Shown here: positions 54,278 to 62,506 of the stretch, one piece after another
Layout: each line of letters starts with the position of its first letter
Position numbering within the stretch: the stretch's first letter is position 1
DNA from: Burkholderia lata
GTDB lineage: Bacteria > Pseudomonadota > Gammaproteobacteria > Burkholderiales > Burkholderiaceae
Length of the DNA: 64,000 nt
Assembly: GCF_902499335.1 (NCBI RefSeq)
Contig: NZ_CABVQK010000008.1
Span: 310,001-374,000 of the forward strand
Direction of reading: 5' to 3'
The notes under the pieces: generated by a model
What the model saw: the letters and a program-made list of their open reading frames with translations, nothing else
The model's database searches: none
Told to the model about the DNA's origin: nothing
Translations under genes and position numbers: made by a program

Positions 54278-55582
54278 TCACATCGCGCGTACCGCAACGC
54301 CGTCCACGCTGCCGCGCTTCTCGATCGCCCGCGCGGAAACGATCGACAGGAGTGCAGACAACATCACGTAAACCCCAACGAGCCAGGGCGCCCCGCCGTT
54401 CACGCGCAGCAATGCGGTCGCGACGATCGGCGTGAGGCCGCTCGCGAAGATCCCCGACACCTGGTAGACGAACGAGATGCCCGTATAACGCACGTTCGCG
54501 TCGAACAGCTCCGCGAACAGCGCGGCCTCCGGCCCGTACGCCATCGCATAGAAGATCCCGAACGGGATCACCAGCGCGAGCCACACGGCGAGCAGGTTCG
54601 ACGATTGCGTCTGCAGCAGCCAGAACGCGGGCAGCACCGACAGCCCGCACAGCGTCGCGCCCCACCGGTACACGCGTGCGCGGCCGAGCCGGTCCGACAG
54701 GCTGCCGAACACGGGAATGAACACGCACATCACGACCGCCGCGCTCATCACGCCGAGCAGTGCGTCGCCGCGCGAGATCGACAGGTTGCGCGTCATGTAG
54801 CCGATCGAGAACACCGCGAACACGTTGAAGAACACACCGTCGATATAGCGCGCGCCCATCCCGAGCAGGATCGCCTGCCGATAATTTGCGAGCAGCTCGA
54901 CGACCGGCAGCTTCGTGTCGCGCCGCTGGCGCTTGAGCGCAACGAACTCGGGCGTATCGGCCACGCGCGTGCGGATGTAGAAGCCGACCGCCACCAGCAG
55001 CAGCGACGCCGCGAACGCGACGCGCCAGCCCCACGCGAGGAACGCGGCGTCCGGCAGCGCGCGCGACAGCGCCGCGACCACGCCGGCCGCGAGGCACAGC
55101 CCGATCGCGAGGCCGATCTGCGGCAGGCTCGCATACAGCCCGCGCCGGTGCGGCGGCGCGTACTCGTACGCCATCAGCACCGCGCCGCCCCACTCGCCGC
55201 CGAGGCCGATGCCCTGCAGCACGCGCAGCGTCAGCAGCAGCACCGGCGCCCACATGCCGATCTGCGCGTAGGTCGGCAGGAACGCGACGCCGGCCGTCGA
55301 CACGCCCATGATCAGCATCGTCAGGATCAGCGCGGACTTGCGCCCGACGCGGTCGCCGAGATGGCCGAACAGCAAGCCGCCGAGCGGCCGCGTAACGAAG
55401 CCGACCGCGAACGTCGCATACGCGAGCATCGTCGACACGAACGCGTCGCCGGCCGGAAAGTACTGCTTGTCGAACACGATGCCGGCGACCACGCCGTACA
55501 GGAAAAAGTCGTACCACTCGACGGTCGCGCCGATCACGCTGGCCGCGGCCACGCGTCGGACGACCCGGGAATCGATTGCCAT
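54278..55582 (-). CDS. MFS transporter of the metabolite:H+ symporter family (IseU-like)
   Basis: A 434-residue inner-membrane carrier with 12 predicted segments. GATVEWYDFFLYGVVAGIVF at the start and GHLGDRVGRKSALILT in the loop between segments 2 and 3 mark the MHS group (ProP, ShiA, KgtP). RVLQGIGLGGEWGGAVLMAYE is also diagnostic. It lies 128 bases after the GMC dehydrogenase gene on the same strand, with a divergent IclR regulator, matching the published arrangement of isethionate genes. Isethionate uptake is therefore likely but not proven. GGAGAAG precedes the ATG. Confidence 0.82.
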   Translation of the reverse strand: MAIDSRVVRRVAAASVIGATVEWYDFFLYGVVAGIVFDKQYFPAGDAFVSTMLAYATFAVGFVTRPLGGLLFGHLGDRVGRKSALILTMLIMGVSTAGVAFLPTYAQIGMWAPVLLLTLRVLQGIGLGGEWGGAVLMAYEYAPPHRRGLYASLPQIGLAIGLCLAAGVVAALSRALPDAAFLAWGWRVAFAASLLLVAVGFYIRTRVADTPEFVALKRQRRDTKLPVVELLANYRQAILLGMGARYIDGVFFNVFAVFSIGYMTRNLSISRGDALLGVMSAAVVMCVFIPVFGSLSDRLGRARVYRWGATLCGLSVLPAFWLLQTQSSNLLAVWLALVIPFGIFYAMAYGPEAALFAELFDANVRYTGISFVYQVSGIFASGLTPIVATALLRVNGGAPWLVGVYVMLSALLSIVSARAIEKRGSVDGVAVRAM

Positions 55583-55710
55583 GCGAGCTTCTCCAGGTAA
55601 GGATGCGCCGCAACCTGCCCCTGCGCCGTACCGGCGGGGGCATCGATGAACGCGTGGCGGCCGTCCGGGCGCAGGAGCACGGGCCACGCGGGTGGATGCG
55701 TGGCGACGCC

Positions 55711-57366
55711 CTACGCGAGCGCCTCGGCGGCCGGCGCGACGCTGCGGCCGCGATCGACCGCGCGCGCGTCCTCGAGGATCATGTCGGACGCCTTCTCGGC
55801 GACCATCACGATCGGCACGTTGGTATTGCCCGATACGAGCGTCGGCATGATCGAGCAGTCGACCACGCGCAACCCGCGCGTGCCGTACACGCGCAGCCGC
55901 TCGTCGACGACCGCGAGCGGATCGCTCGCCACGCCCATTTTCGCGGTGCCGGACGGATGGAAGATCGTCTGTCCGTATTCGCGGCAAAACTCGAGCAATT
56001 CGTCGTCAGTCTGCGCGTCCGCGCCCGGCCGTACTTCGCGCTTCATCAGCGGCGCCATCGGCTCGGTGGCCGCGACACGCCGTGCGAAGCGCACGCCGGC
56101 CACCGTCGTGCGGCGGTCGCGCTCGGTATCGAGATAGTTCGGCTGGATCGACGGCGCGTCGCGCGCATCGTCGGTGCGGATGCGCACGGTGCCGCGCGAT
56201 TCGGGCCGCAGCTGGCAGATCGAATACGTGCAGCCGGGAAACGGATGCACGCTGCCGCCCGCCGAATCGGCCGACAGCGTCGAAAAATGGAACTGGATGT
56301 CAGGCGTCGCCGATTCGTCCGGCAGCGCACGGCAGAACATCCCGCCCTGGTTGATGCCGATCGCGAGCGGGCCGCCGCGGAACAGCGCCCATTGCAGCCC
56401 CATCTTCGCGCGGCCGACCCACGAATGCAGCTCGTCGTTGGTCGTGATCGGCTTCGTCACTTCGTAGATCAGACGAATCTGCAGATGATCCTGCAGGTTC
56501 TCGCCGACGCCCGCGCGATCGGCGACGACCGGAATTCCGTGCCGGTCAAGCAGCGCGGCCGGCCCGACGCCCGACACCTGCAGCAGTTGCGGCGACTGCA
56601 GCGCGCCGGCCGCGAGGATCACCTCGCGCAACGCACGCACCTCGTGAACCTTGCCATGCTGGACGTAGCGCACGCCGGACGCCTGCGCGCCGTCGAACAG
56701 CACCTTCAGCGCCTGCGCGTCGGTTTCGACATGCAGGTTCGGCCGCCCGCGCGCGGGCTTCAGGTAGGCCACCGCCGTCGAGCAGCGCAGCCCGTTGCGC
56801 GTGGTGAGCTGGTAGTAGCCGACGCCTTCCTGGTCGCCCGTGTTGAAATCGTCGACCGTGCGCACGCCGAGCCGGTTCGACGCGGCGACGAACGCATCGA
56901 CGAGTTCGTGCCGCTGCCGGATCGCGGACGCCCACAGCGGGCCGCCGGTGCCGCGCGTCGGCCCTTCTCCGAGCGTGTTGTGTTCGAGCCTGCGGAAATA
57001 CGGCAGGCACTCGCGCCAGCTCCAGCCGCGATTGCCGAGCGCGGCCCAGTGGTCGTAGTCCTGTTGCTGCCCGCGCACGTAGATCAGCCCGTTGATCGAG
57101 CTGCAGCCGCCGAGCGTGCGGCCGCGCGGCCAGTACAGGCGGCGGTTGTGCATGTTCGGATCGGGATCGGTGTGGAAGCCCCAGTTGTACACGGGGTGGA
57201 ACATCGTCTTGCCATAGCCGATCGGCACGTGGATCCACATGTACTTGTCGGCGGGGCCGGCCTCCAGCAGGCACACCGTGTGGCGGCCGCCGTCGGACAG
57301 CCGGTTGGCGAGGACGCAACCGGCCGATCCCGCGCCGACCACGACATAGTCGAAGCTGCGTGTCAT
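55711..57366 (-). CDS. GMC-family FAD dehydrogenase, candidate isethionate dehydrogenase (IseJ-like)
   Basis: A 551-residue choline-dehydrogenase-like flavoprotein. The FAD fold begins VVVGAGSAGCVLANRLSD (8-25); GGCSSINGLIYVRGQ (86-100) and GALQSPQLLQVSGVGP are GMC signatures; the catalytic histidine is in FHPSGTAKMG and the partner Asn in NTNVPIVMVAEK. In Cupriavidus necator a GMC flavoprotein, IseJ, oxidises isethionate to sulfoacetaldehyde; the MFS and IclR neighbours and xsc in the same window fit that. Choline or another alcohol is the alternative. CGGAG precedes the ATG. Confidence 0.75.
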   Translation of the reverse strand: MTRSFDYVVVGAGSAGCVLANRLSDGGRHTVCLLEAGPADKYMWIHVPIGYGKTMFHPVYNWGFHTDPDPNMHNRRLYWPRGRTLGGCSSINGLIYVRGQQQDYDHWAALGNRGWSWRECLPYFRRLEHNTLGEGPTRGTGGPLWASAIRQRHELVDAFVAASNRLGVRTVDDFNTGDQEGVGYYQLTTRNGLRCSTAVAYLKPARGRPNLHVETDAQALKVLFDGAQASGVRYVQHGKVHEVRALREVILAAGALQSPQLLQVSGVGPAALLDRHGIPVVADRAGVGENLQDHLQIRLIYEVTKPITTNDELHSWVGRAKMGLQWALFRGGPLAIGINQGGMFCRALPDESATPDIQFHFSTLSADSAGGSVHPFPGCTYSICQLRPESRGTVRIRTDDARDAPSIQPNYLDTERDRRTTVAGVRFARRVAATEPMAPLMKREVRPGADAQTDDELLEFCREYGQTIFHPSGTAKMGVASDPLAVVDERLRVYGTRGLRVVDCSIMPTLVSGNTNVPIVMVAEKASDMILEDARAVDRGRSVAPAAEALA

Positions 57367-57472
57367 TCGTGTCTCCGTTCCGGGGTATTGGAAAAATCCG
57401 GTATGTTTTGTCCAAATTTATTGAGCACACGGAACGCATACAAGCCGATTTATTGTCCACGCCGCGAATGTG

Positions 57473-57490
57473 GTACAAAAACCGTTCAAT
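57473..57490. promoter_or_regulatory. Conserved 18-mer in the IclR/GMC divergent promoter region
   Basis: GTACAAAAACCGTTCAAT lies in the gap between the divergent GMC and IclR genes and matches 26397-26414 at 17 of 18 bases. It may be a shared operator or promoter piece. Confidence 0.35.
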
Positions 57491-57552
57491 TCGTTTCATT
57501 TCCATCGCACACACCATCCCGGGACGCACGCCGATCCCGACGGAGGAGACAC

Positions 57553-58377
57553 ATGCGCGAAACCGCCCCCGCGCCGCCCGACGGCGCGCCCGCCGACGAC
57601 GCACGCGTGCTGCGCGCGCTCGCGGTGCTCGAAGCGCTCGCGTCGGCCGGCCAGCCGTACACGCTGTCGCAGCTCGCCGCACGTTTGCACATTCCAAAGG
57701 CGACGCTGCTGCGGCTGATCGAGTCCCTCGAAACGCGCGGCTACGTGATCCACATGCCCGACTCGCGCGGCCACGACCGCGGCATCGCGCTCGGCCCGCG
57801 CGCCGCGCAGTTCGCGCTCGCGGCGCTGTCGAACAACACGTTCACGCGCGGCTGCCGCTCGGTGCTGCGTGCGCTCGTCGACATGCTCGGCGAGACCTGC
57901 AACCTCACCGCGCTCGATGGCGACACGGTGCTGTACGTCGAACGCGTCGAGACGGCCGAGCCGCTGCGGCTCGAAATGCGCCCCGGCATGCGCGTGCCGC
58001 TGCATTGCACGGCGAGCGGCAAGCTGTTCCTGTCGCAGATGAATGCACTGGAGCGCAACGCGATGCTCGCGCGGCTCACGCTGAAGAAGATGACCTACCG
58101 GACGCTGACCGATGCGCAGTTGCTCGCGACCGAGCTCGACCGGCTCGCCGCGCGCGGCGTCGGGATCGACAACGAGGAATTCGTGCGCGGGATGGTCGCT
58201 GTTGCGGTGCCGGTGAAGGATGCCGCGAGCGGCCGCATGCTCGCGGCGCTCGCCGTGCATGCGCCGACCGCGCGTGCGACGCTCAACGATTTGCTGGAGA
58301 ACGTGCCGAAGATGCGGGAGGCAGCCACGCGACTCGCGCCGCTGCTGCATGCGGCTGAGGGCGCGCCGCCGGGTTGA
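57553..58377 (+). CDS. IclR-family regulator (IseR-like position)
   Basis: A 274-residue IclR protein: winged helix at about 20-80 (TLSQLAARLHIPKATLLRLI) and effector domain with CNLTALDGDTVLYVERVE, LHCTASGKLFL and GVGIDNEEFVRGMVAVAVPV. GGAGGAGA precedes the ATG. Divergent from the GMC dehydrogenase and MFS genes, which it probably controls. It resembles the IclR protein at 44923 closely in the effector domain, suggesting related ligands or common descent. Confidence 0.9.
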   Translation: MRETAPAPPDGAPADDARVLRALAVLEALASAGQPYTLSQLAARLHIPKATLLRLIESLETRGYVIHMPDSRGHDRGIALGPRAAQFALAALSNNTFTRGCRSVLRALVDMLGETCNLTALDGDTVLYVERVETAEPLRLEMRPGMRVPLHCTASGKLFLSQMNALERNAMLARLTLKKMTYRTLTDAQLLATELDRLAARGVGIDNEEFVRGMVAVAVPVKDAASGRMLAALAVHAPTARATLNDLLENVPKMREAATRLAPLLHAAEGAPPG

Positions 58378-58424
58378 TGCAGTCGCGCGCGGTCATGCCG
58401 TTACGCGCTCATGCGTTGAAACGT

Positions 58425-58748
58425 TCAAGCCAGGTGGTAACGCAGCCAGAAAGTCTCGCGGCATGCGTTGTCGAACGTCATTCGCGTCGGGCCGATCAGC
58501 TGCGCATCGGGATGGCGAAGCACGTCGTAGTCGATCCAGCATTCGGCGCACAACAGATCGGACGGCGCGCGATCCTGCTCGACCGAGCGGCGCACGATCG
58601 CGCCGTTGTCGAAGCGGTATTCGGTTTCGTCGCGCGTGACCTCGACATCGTCGTCGGTCCAGCGGTCGTGCGACGTCGTGTGCGACACGATCGACACCGG
58701 GCCCGCGAGCCCGTGGATCGCGGCGACGTAGGAAATGAGCTTGTCCAT
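58425..58748 (-). CDS. Uncharacterised 107-residue protein
   Basis: An acidic small protein beginning MDKLISYVAAIHGLAGPVSI and containing TRDETEYRFDNGAIVRRS and CAECWIDYDVL. No signal peptide or membrane segment. I do not recognise a domain. The codon usage is typical of the neighbours and the frame is intact, so it is probably a real gene. It converges on the IclR gene. Confidence 0.65.
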   Translation of the reverse strand: MDKLISYVAAIHGLAGPVSIVSHTTSHDRWTDDDVEVTRDETEYRFDNGAIVRRSVEQDRAPSDLLCAECWIDYDVLRHPDAQLIGPTRMTFDNACRETFWLRYHLA

Positions 58749-58857
58749 GGCGAGGCGGCAAACGGATGGATGGCCGCATCGCGCAACGCATGCTGCGCGA
58801 TGCAACCCGAGCGGCGAGTATAGCCGCGCGCCGAAGACCTTGCCGTCGGCGGGGTTT

Positions 58858-58959
58858 CGCGCGCTACGCGTCCAGCACCGGCAACGCGAATGTCACGACA
58901 AGCCAGTGCCCGCCCACGTAGTCACCGGCCACGTGCGTGCGCGCGCTCGCGAGATGCCG
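58858..58959 (-). pseudogene. Orphan copy of the DUF2891 gene 3' end
   Basis: These 102 bases match 60517-60615, the last 30 or so codons of the DUF2891 gene, with about a dozen mismatches and one 3-base insertion. Read leftward they encode RHLASARTHVAGDYVGGHW and a stop, against RHLASALAHVAGDYMGEHW in the intact gene. Nothing upstream of it continues the DUF2891 frame: the azoreductase gene begins instead. It is a repeat in direct orientation with the intact end. Confidence 0.85.
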
Positions 58960-58965
58960 TTCAAC

Positions 58966-59589
58966 CTACGCGAACAACGCTCGCACCGCGTCGAGATGGG
59001 GCGCGAGAAACACCGCGCTATCGGCCTTGCCGGTGAACACATCCGCTGCACCGTCCGCCGTCACGAAACGCATGTCCTCGACGCCCAGAAAACCGAACAG
59101 CGTTCGCAGCCAGGGTTCGAGGAAGTTGCGCTGCGCCCGTTCCGCGTCCGGCCCGTAACGCCATCCCGCCGCGATCACGAAGGTCGCGCGTCGCCCGCCG
59201 AGCAACCCGCGCGGCCCGGACGCCGTCGTTTCGACGGTCACCCCCTGCCTGACGATATGGTCCAGCCAGAGCTTGAAGTTCGCGGACGGCCCCCAGTTGT
59301 GCATCGGCACGCCGATCACGTACTCGTCGGCATCGCGCAATTCGGTCGTGAACGTCGTCGACAATGCCAGCATCTCGTTCTGCCGCCCGGTCCGCACGTC
59401 CGGCGGCGTGAAGTTCGCGGCGATCCAGGCCGCGTCGATCGGCGGCATCGCGATGCGACACAGATCACGCTCCACGACATGCCCGTCGGGATGCGCACGC
59501 AGCCAGTTGCGCGCATACTCCTGCGTCAATCGACGCGAAATGGACGCATCACCCATTGGGCTCGAATCGATTTGCAATAACTTGATCAT
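58966..59589 (-). CDS. azoR: FMN-dependent NADH:quinone oxidoreductase/azoreductase
   Basis: A 207-residue flavodoxin-fold enzyme. MIKLLQIDSSPMGDASISR is the start typical of AzoR, VIGVPMHNWGPSANFKLW carries the FMN-binding MxNW-type motif, and GGRRATFVIAAGW follows. It reduces quinones or azo compounds by two electrons with NADH. The divergent ArsR gene and two tandem operators in the 82-base gap imply repression relieved by a reactive electrophile. GGAGAATTCC precedes the ATG. Confidence 0.88.
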   Translation of the reverse strand: MIKLLQIDSSPMGDASISRRLTQEYARNWLRAHPDGHVVERDLCRIAMPPIDAAWIAANFTPPDVRTGRQNEMLALSTTFTTELRDADEYVIGVPMHNWGPSANFKLWLDHIVRQGVTVETTASGPRGLLGGRRATFVIAAGWRYGPDAERAQRNFLEPWLRTLFGFLGVEDMRFVTADGAADVFTGKADSAVFLAPHLDAVRALFA

Positions 59590-59623
59590 CGGAATTCTCC
59601 GGTTGAAGGCGATCCGATGTTAT

Positions 59624-59658
59624 TCAACCCAAAGGTTGATTGTCAACCTTGAGGTTGA
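59624..59658. promoter_or_regulatory. Two tandem ArsR-type operators
   Basis: TCAACC-N4-GGTTGA occurs twice, at 59624-59639 and 59643-59658, each a perfect 6-bp inverted repeat, with centres 19 bases apart (about two helical turns). Another GGTTGA half-site lies at 59601-59606. All are between azoR and the ArsR gene, so one regulator could control both directions cooperatively. Confidence 0.75.
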
Positions 59659-59671
59659 ATATAATTTCGCC

Positions 59672-60040
59672 ATGAGTCTCTCCATGAATCCACACGATCG
59701 TTCGCCCGACAGGCTGGACGCCATCTTCAGCGCGCTTGCCGATCCGACCCGGCGGTCGATACTCGGGCGGCTGCGCGACGGCAGCCTGACCGTGGGCGAG
59801 CTGGCGGCGCCCTACGACGTGAGCCTCAATGCGATCTCCAAGCACGTCAAGACGCTCGAGAAAGCGGGGCTGATCCGCCGCGAAATCCGGGGGCGCGAGC
59901 ACGCGTGCCAGCTCGACGCGGCGAATCTCGAGGAAGTACAGCGCTGGCTCGACCATTACGCCGAGTTCTGGAGCGAGCGGCTCGACGCGCTCGACCGGCA
60001 TCTCGCCGCCAAGCGGAAACAGAAGCCGCCCCGGTCATGA
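59672..60040 (+). CDS. ArsR-family repressor
   Basis: A 122-residue winged-helix protein: ALADPTRRSILGRLRDGSL and VGELAAPYDVSLNAISKHVK with the recognition helix around residues 45-65. The usual metal-binding ELCVCDL motif is absent, which marks the non-metal subgroup often paired with SRPBCC proteins. Its stop overlaps the start of the next gene (ATGA). Tandem operators lie just upstream. Confidence 0.9.
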   Translation: MSLSMNPHDRSPDRLDAIFSALADPTRRSILGRLRDGSLTVGELAAPYDVSLNAISKHVKTLEKAGLIRREIRGREHACQLDAANLEEVQRWLDHYAEFWSERLDALDRHLAAKRKQKPPRS

Positions 60041-60495
60041 GCGGTCATGCGATCACGGTCCGCAAGCTCCTCCATGCGTCGCGCGACGAGGTGTTCGACG
60101 CGTGGCTCGACGCGGAGGGCCTGTGCGCGTGGATGCTGCCCGGCACGATGAAGCATTGCGACGCGATGCTGGAACCGCGCGTCGGCGGACGCTTTCACAT
60201 CTTCATGCGTTCGTCGCGCATCGAATACACGCACTCCGGTGAATATCGCGTGCTGGACCGCCCGTCGAAGCTGGTATTCACGTGGCAGTCCTCGTACATG
60301 AACCAGCAGGAAACGCTCGTCACGATCGATCTGTTCGACCGTGACGGCCTGTGCGAGCTCGTGCTGACGCATGAGCGCGTACCGCCCGAGCTCGCGCCGA
60401 AGGGCGTAGGGATCGGCTGGCGGCAGATGCTGGACAAGCTTGACGTGTCGCTGCAGGCCCCGGGCGACCACGCGATGGCGCGGCCCCGGGCCTGA
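60037..60495 (+). CDS. SRPBCC (AHSA1/START-like) domain protein
   Basis: A 152-residue protein of the Aha1-like SRPBCC fold: VRKLLHASRDEVFDAWLDAE at the start, LEPRVGGRFHIFM and YRVLDRPSKLVFTW in the middle, VTIDLFDRDGLCELVLTHE near the end. The fold makes a hydrophobic ligand cavity. ArsR-SRPBCC pairs with overlapping genes are common and their job is usually unknown; ligand binding or an enzymatic step in detoxification is possible here beside azoR. Confidence 0.87.
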   Translation: MSGHAITVRKLLHASRDEVFDAWLDAEGLCAWMLPGTMKHCDAMLEPRVGGRFHIFMRSSRIEYTHSGEYRVLDRPSKLVFTWQSSYMNQQETLVTIDLFDRDGLCELVLTHERVPPELAPKGVGIGWRQMLDKLDVSLQAPGDHAMARPRA

Positions 60496-60522
60496 ACCGC
60501 CGGGCAGCCCCCTTCCCGCGCG

Positions 60523-61545
60523 CTACGCCTCCAGCGCCAGCAACGCGAACGTCGCGAGCCAGTGCTCGCCCATGTAGTCGCCGGCCACGTGCGCGAGCGC
60601 GCTCGCGAGGTGCCGGTCGGCCGCGTCGAGCAGCTTCGCGCGTCGCGCATCGCCTTCCGGCAGCGCGCCGGCGAGCGAGCGCTGGCACCACGCGCGGCTC
60701 AGGTTCAGCCCGTCGAGGTGCGCGATCTTGCCGTCGCTGCGATCGCTGACCGTCGCCGGCTCGAACAGCGTCGCCGGCTCGCCGAGCGCGAGATCGGGCA
60801 GGAAGCGCGCGAACCAGCCGTCGAATTCGGCAGCCGGCAGCACGCGCCGCATCAGCTCAGCTTCCATCAGCGCGGGCGACAGGAATTCGTCGCCCGACGG
60901 CTCCCACGCCTGGCACGCGACATCGTTCTGGTGCCAGCGCTTCGCGGTATCGACGATCAGCGCCGCGAGCCCGTCGCGCTGCGTGTCGCGCGCGAAGTCG
61001 AGCGTGAGCGCCAGCGCGAACGCGGTGTTGAAGTGCGTGCCGACGCGCAGCGGATAGGTCGCTTTCGGCAGGAAGGTTTCGAAGCGCGATACGAACAGGT
61101 CGGTGAGCGGCGCCATCGTCTTCGCCCAGCGCGCGGCTTGCGGCAGCGTGCCCTTCAGCGCGAGCCGCTCCAGCTGCGCCGACAGCGCGAGCAGCCACGC
61201 CCAGCCGTACGGCCGCTCGAAACCCGCGTTGTGCGGCCGCGCGAGATACGCGCGCTCGCCGGCGACGTTCGCATCGGTGAAGTGCGCATCGACGATCGCG
61301 ACGATGCGTTCGGCCTCCGGCAACGCCGGGTAGCGTTCGAGCACGCGCAGCACGAGCCAGTAGCCGTGCACGCACGAGTGCCAGTCGTAGCTGCCGTAGA
61401 AGATCGGGTGAAGTGCGCGCGGCCCCTGCACGTCTTGCGGGCCGGCGAGCGAATGCGTGAGCTTGTTCGGATATTCGCGGGTCAGGTGCGCGAGCGCGAG
61501 CGACGCGAATTTCGAGGCGAGTTCGGGCGTGAGTCGGTCGGTCAT
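60523..61545 (-). CDS. DUF2891-family protein
   Basis: A 340-residue protein of the DUF2891 family, an alpha-rich fold without catalytic motifs that I can identify; HPIFYGSYDWHSCVHGYW (about 46-63) and PHNAGFERPYGWAWLL are its conserved blocks, rich in Trp and His like alpha/alpha-barrel carbohydrate enzymes. No signal peptide. It starts ten bases after the DUF979 gene, as elsewhere in proteobacteria. Function unknown. The last 30 codons are duplicated at 58858-58959. Confidence 0.88.
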   Translation of the reverse strand: MTDRLTPELASKFASLALAHLTREYPNKLTHSLAGPQDVQGPRALHPIFYGSYDWHSCVHGYWLVLRVLERYPALPEAERIVAIVDAHFTDANVAGERAYLARPHNAGFERPYGWAWLLALSAQLERLALKGTLPQAARWAKTMAPLTDLFVSRFETFLPKATYPLRVGTHFNTAFALALTLDFARDTQRDGLAALIVDTAKRWHQNDVACQAWEPSGDEFLSPALMEAELMRRVLPAAEFDGWFARFLPDLALGEPATLFEPATVSDRSDGKIAHLDGLNLSRAWCQRSLAGALPEGDARRAKLLDAADRHLASALAHVAGDYMGEHWLATFALLALEA

Positions 61546-61555
61546 TGGGATCTCG

Positions 61556-62506
61556 TCAGAAGCGGAATGCGAACGCATACATCAGCAGCGTGTTCACGGC
61601 GAGCAGCAGCAAGGCCGTCGGCCACTGCACCTTGATCACGCCATTCTTGTCCTTCAGTTCGAGCAGCGCCGCCGGCACGATGTTGAAGTTCGCGGCCATC
61701 GGCGTCATCAGCGTACCGCAGAAGCCGCTCAGCATCCCGATCGCGCCGACGATCGCCGGGTTGCCGTGGAACTGGTGGACGATCAGCGGCAGGCCGATGC
61801 CGGCCGTCATCACGGGGAACGCGGCAAAGCCGTTGCCCATGATCATCGTGAACAGCGCCATGCCGACCGTGTAGGCCGCGACCACCGCGAACGGCGAATC
61901 GATCGGCACCCAATCCTTCACGAGCCCCGACACCACGCCGCCGACACCCGCGACCGCGAACAGCGCGCCGAGCGCCGCGAGCATCTGCGGCAGGATCGCG
62001 GCCCAGCCGACCGCGTCCATCGTGTGGCGTGCCTCCTTCACCGCATGCACGGGCGAATCGCGCAGCATCGCGAGCGCGACGGCGAACGCGACGAGCGTGC
62101 CGAGCACGAGCGAGATCAGCGTCACGCTCTTCTGATCGACGAACGGCACGAGCTTGAGCGCGAACGTGCCGATCAGCGTGACGACCGGAATCAGCAGCGC
62201 GGGCAGGAACAGCTTGTTGCCGAAACGCTGCGCGAGCGTCTCGCGCCGCACGGCCGCCGCTTCCCCTGCTTCGTCGGACTTGCCGCGCCCGAGCTTGCCC
62301 GAGCCGGCGATCACCGCGAGCGCGATCGCGAGGCAGCCCGTCACGAAATGCGGCAGCAGCGCGCCGAACAGGAACGTGACCGCGTAGATCGCCCAGAACG
62401 CGAAATTGACGACGCGGCGCGGGTTCGTGCGGTCCGTCAGGTTGAAGAATGCGAACGCGGCGAACATCAGCCCCGCGAGCGTGTACAGCGATTCGAGGCC
62501 GATCAT
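61556..62506 (-). CDS. DUF979-family membrane protein
   Basis: A 316-residue inner-membrane protein with about nine hydrophobic segments; FTMIMGNGFAAFPVMTAGIG and MLSGFCGTLMTPMAANFNIVP are conserved blocks. Its start overlaps the stop of the DUF969 gene. The DUF969-DUF979 pair is generally regarded as a two-part transporter of unknown substrate, often near pyroglutamyl peptidase or DUF2891. Confidence 0.88.
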   Translation of the reverse strand: MIGLESLYTLAGLMFAAFAFFNLTDRTNPRRVVNFAFWAIYAVTFLFGALLPHFVTGCLAIALAVIAGSGKLGRGKSDEAGEAAAVRRETLAQRFGNKLFLPALLIPVVTLIGTFALKLVPFVDQKSVTLISLVLGTLVAFAVALAMLRDSPVHAVKEARHTMDAVGWAAILPQMLAALGALFAVAGVGGVVSGLVKDWVPIDSPFAVVAAYTVGMALFTMIMGNGFAAFPVMTAGIGLPLIVHQFHGNPAIVGAIGMLSGFCGTLMTPMAANFNIVPAALLELKDKNGVIKVQWPTALLLLAVNTLLMYAFAFRF

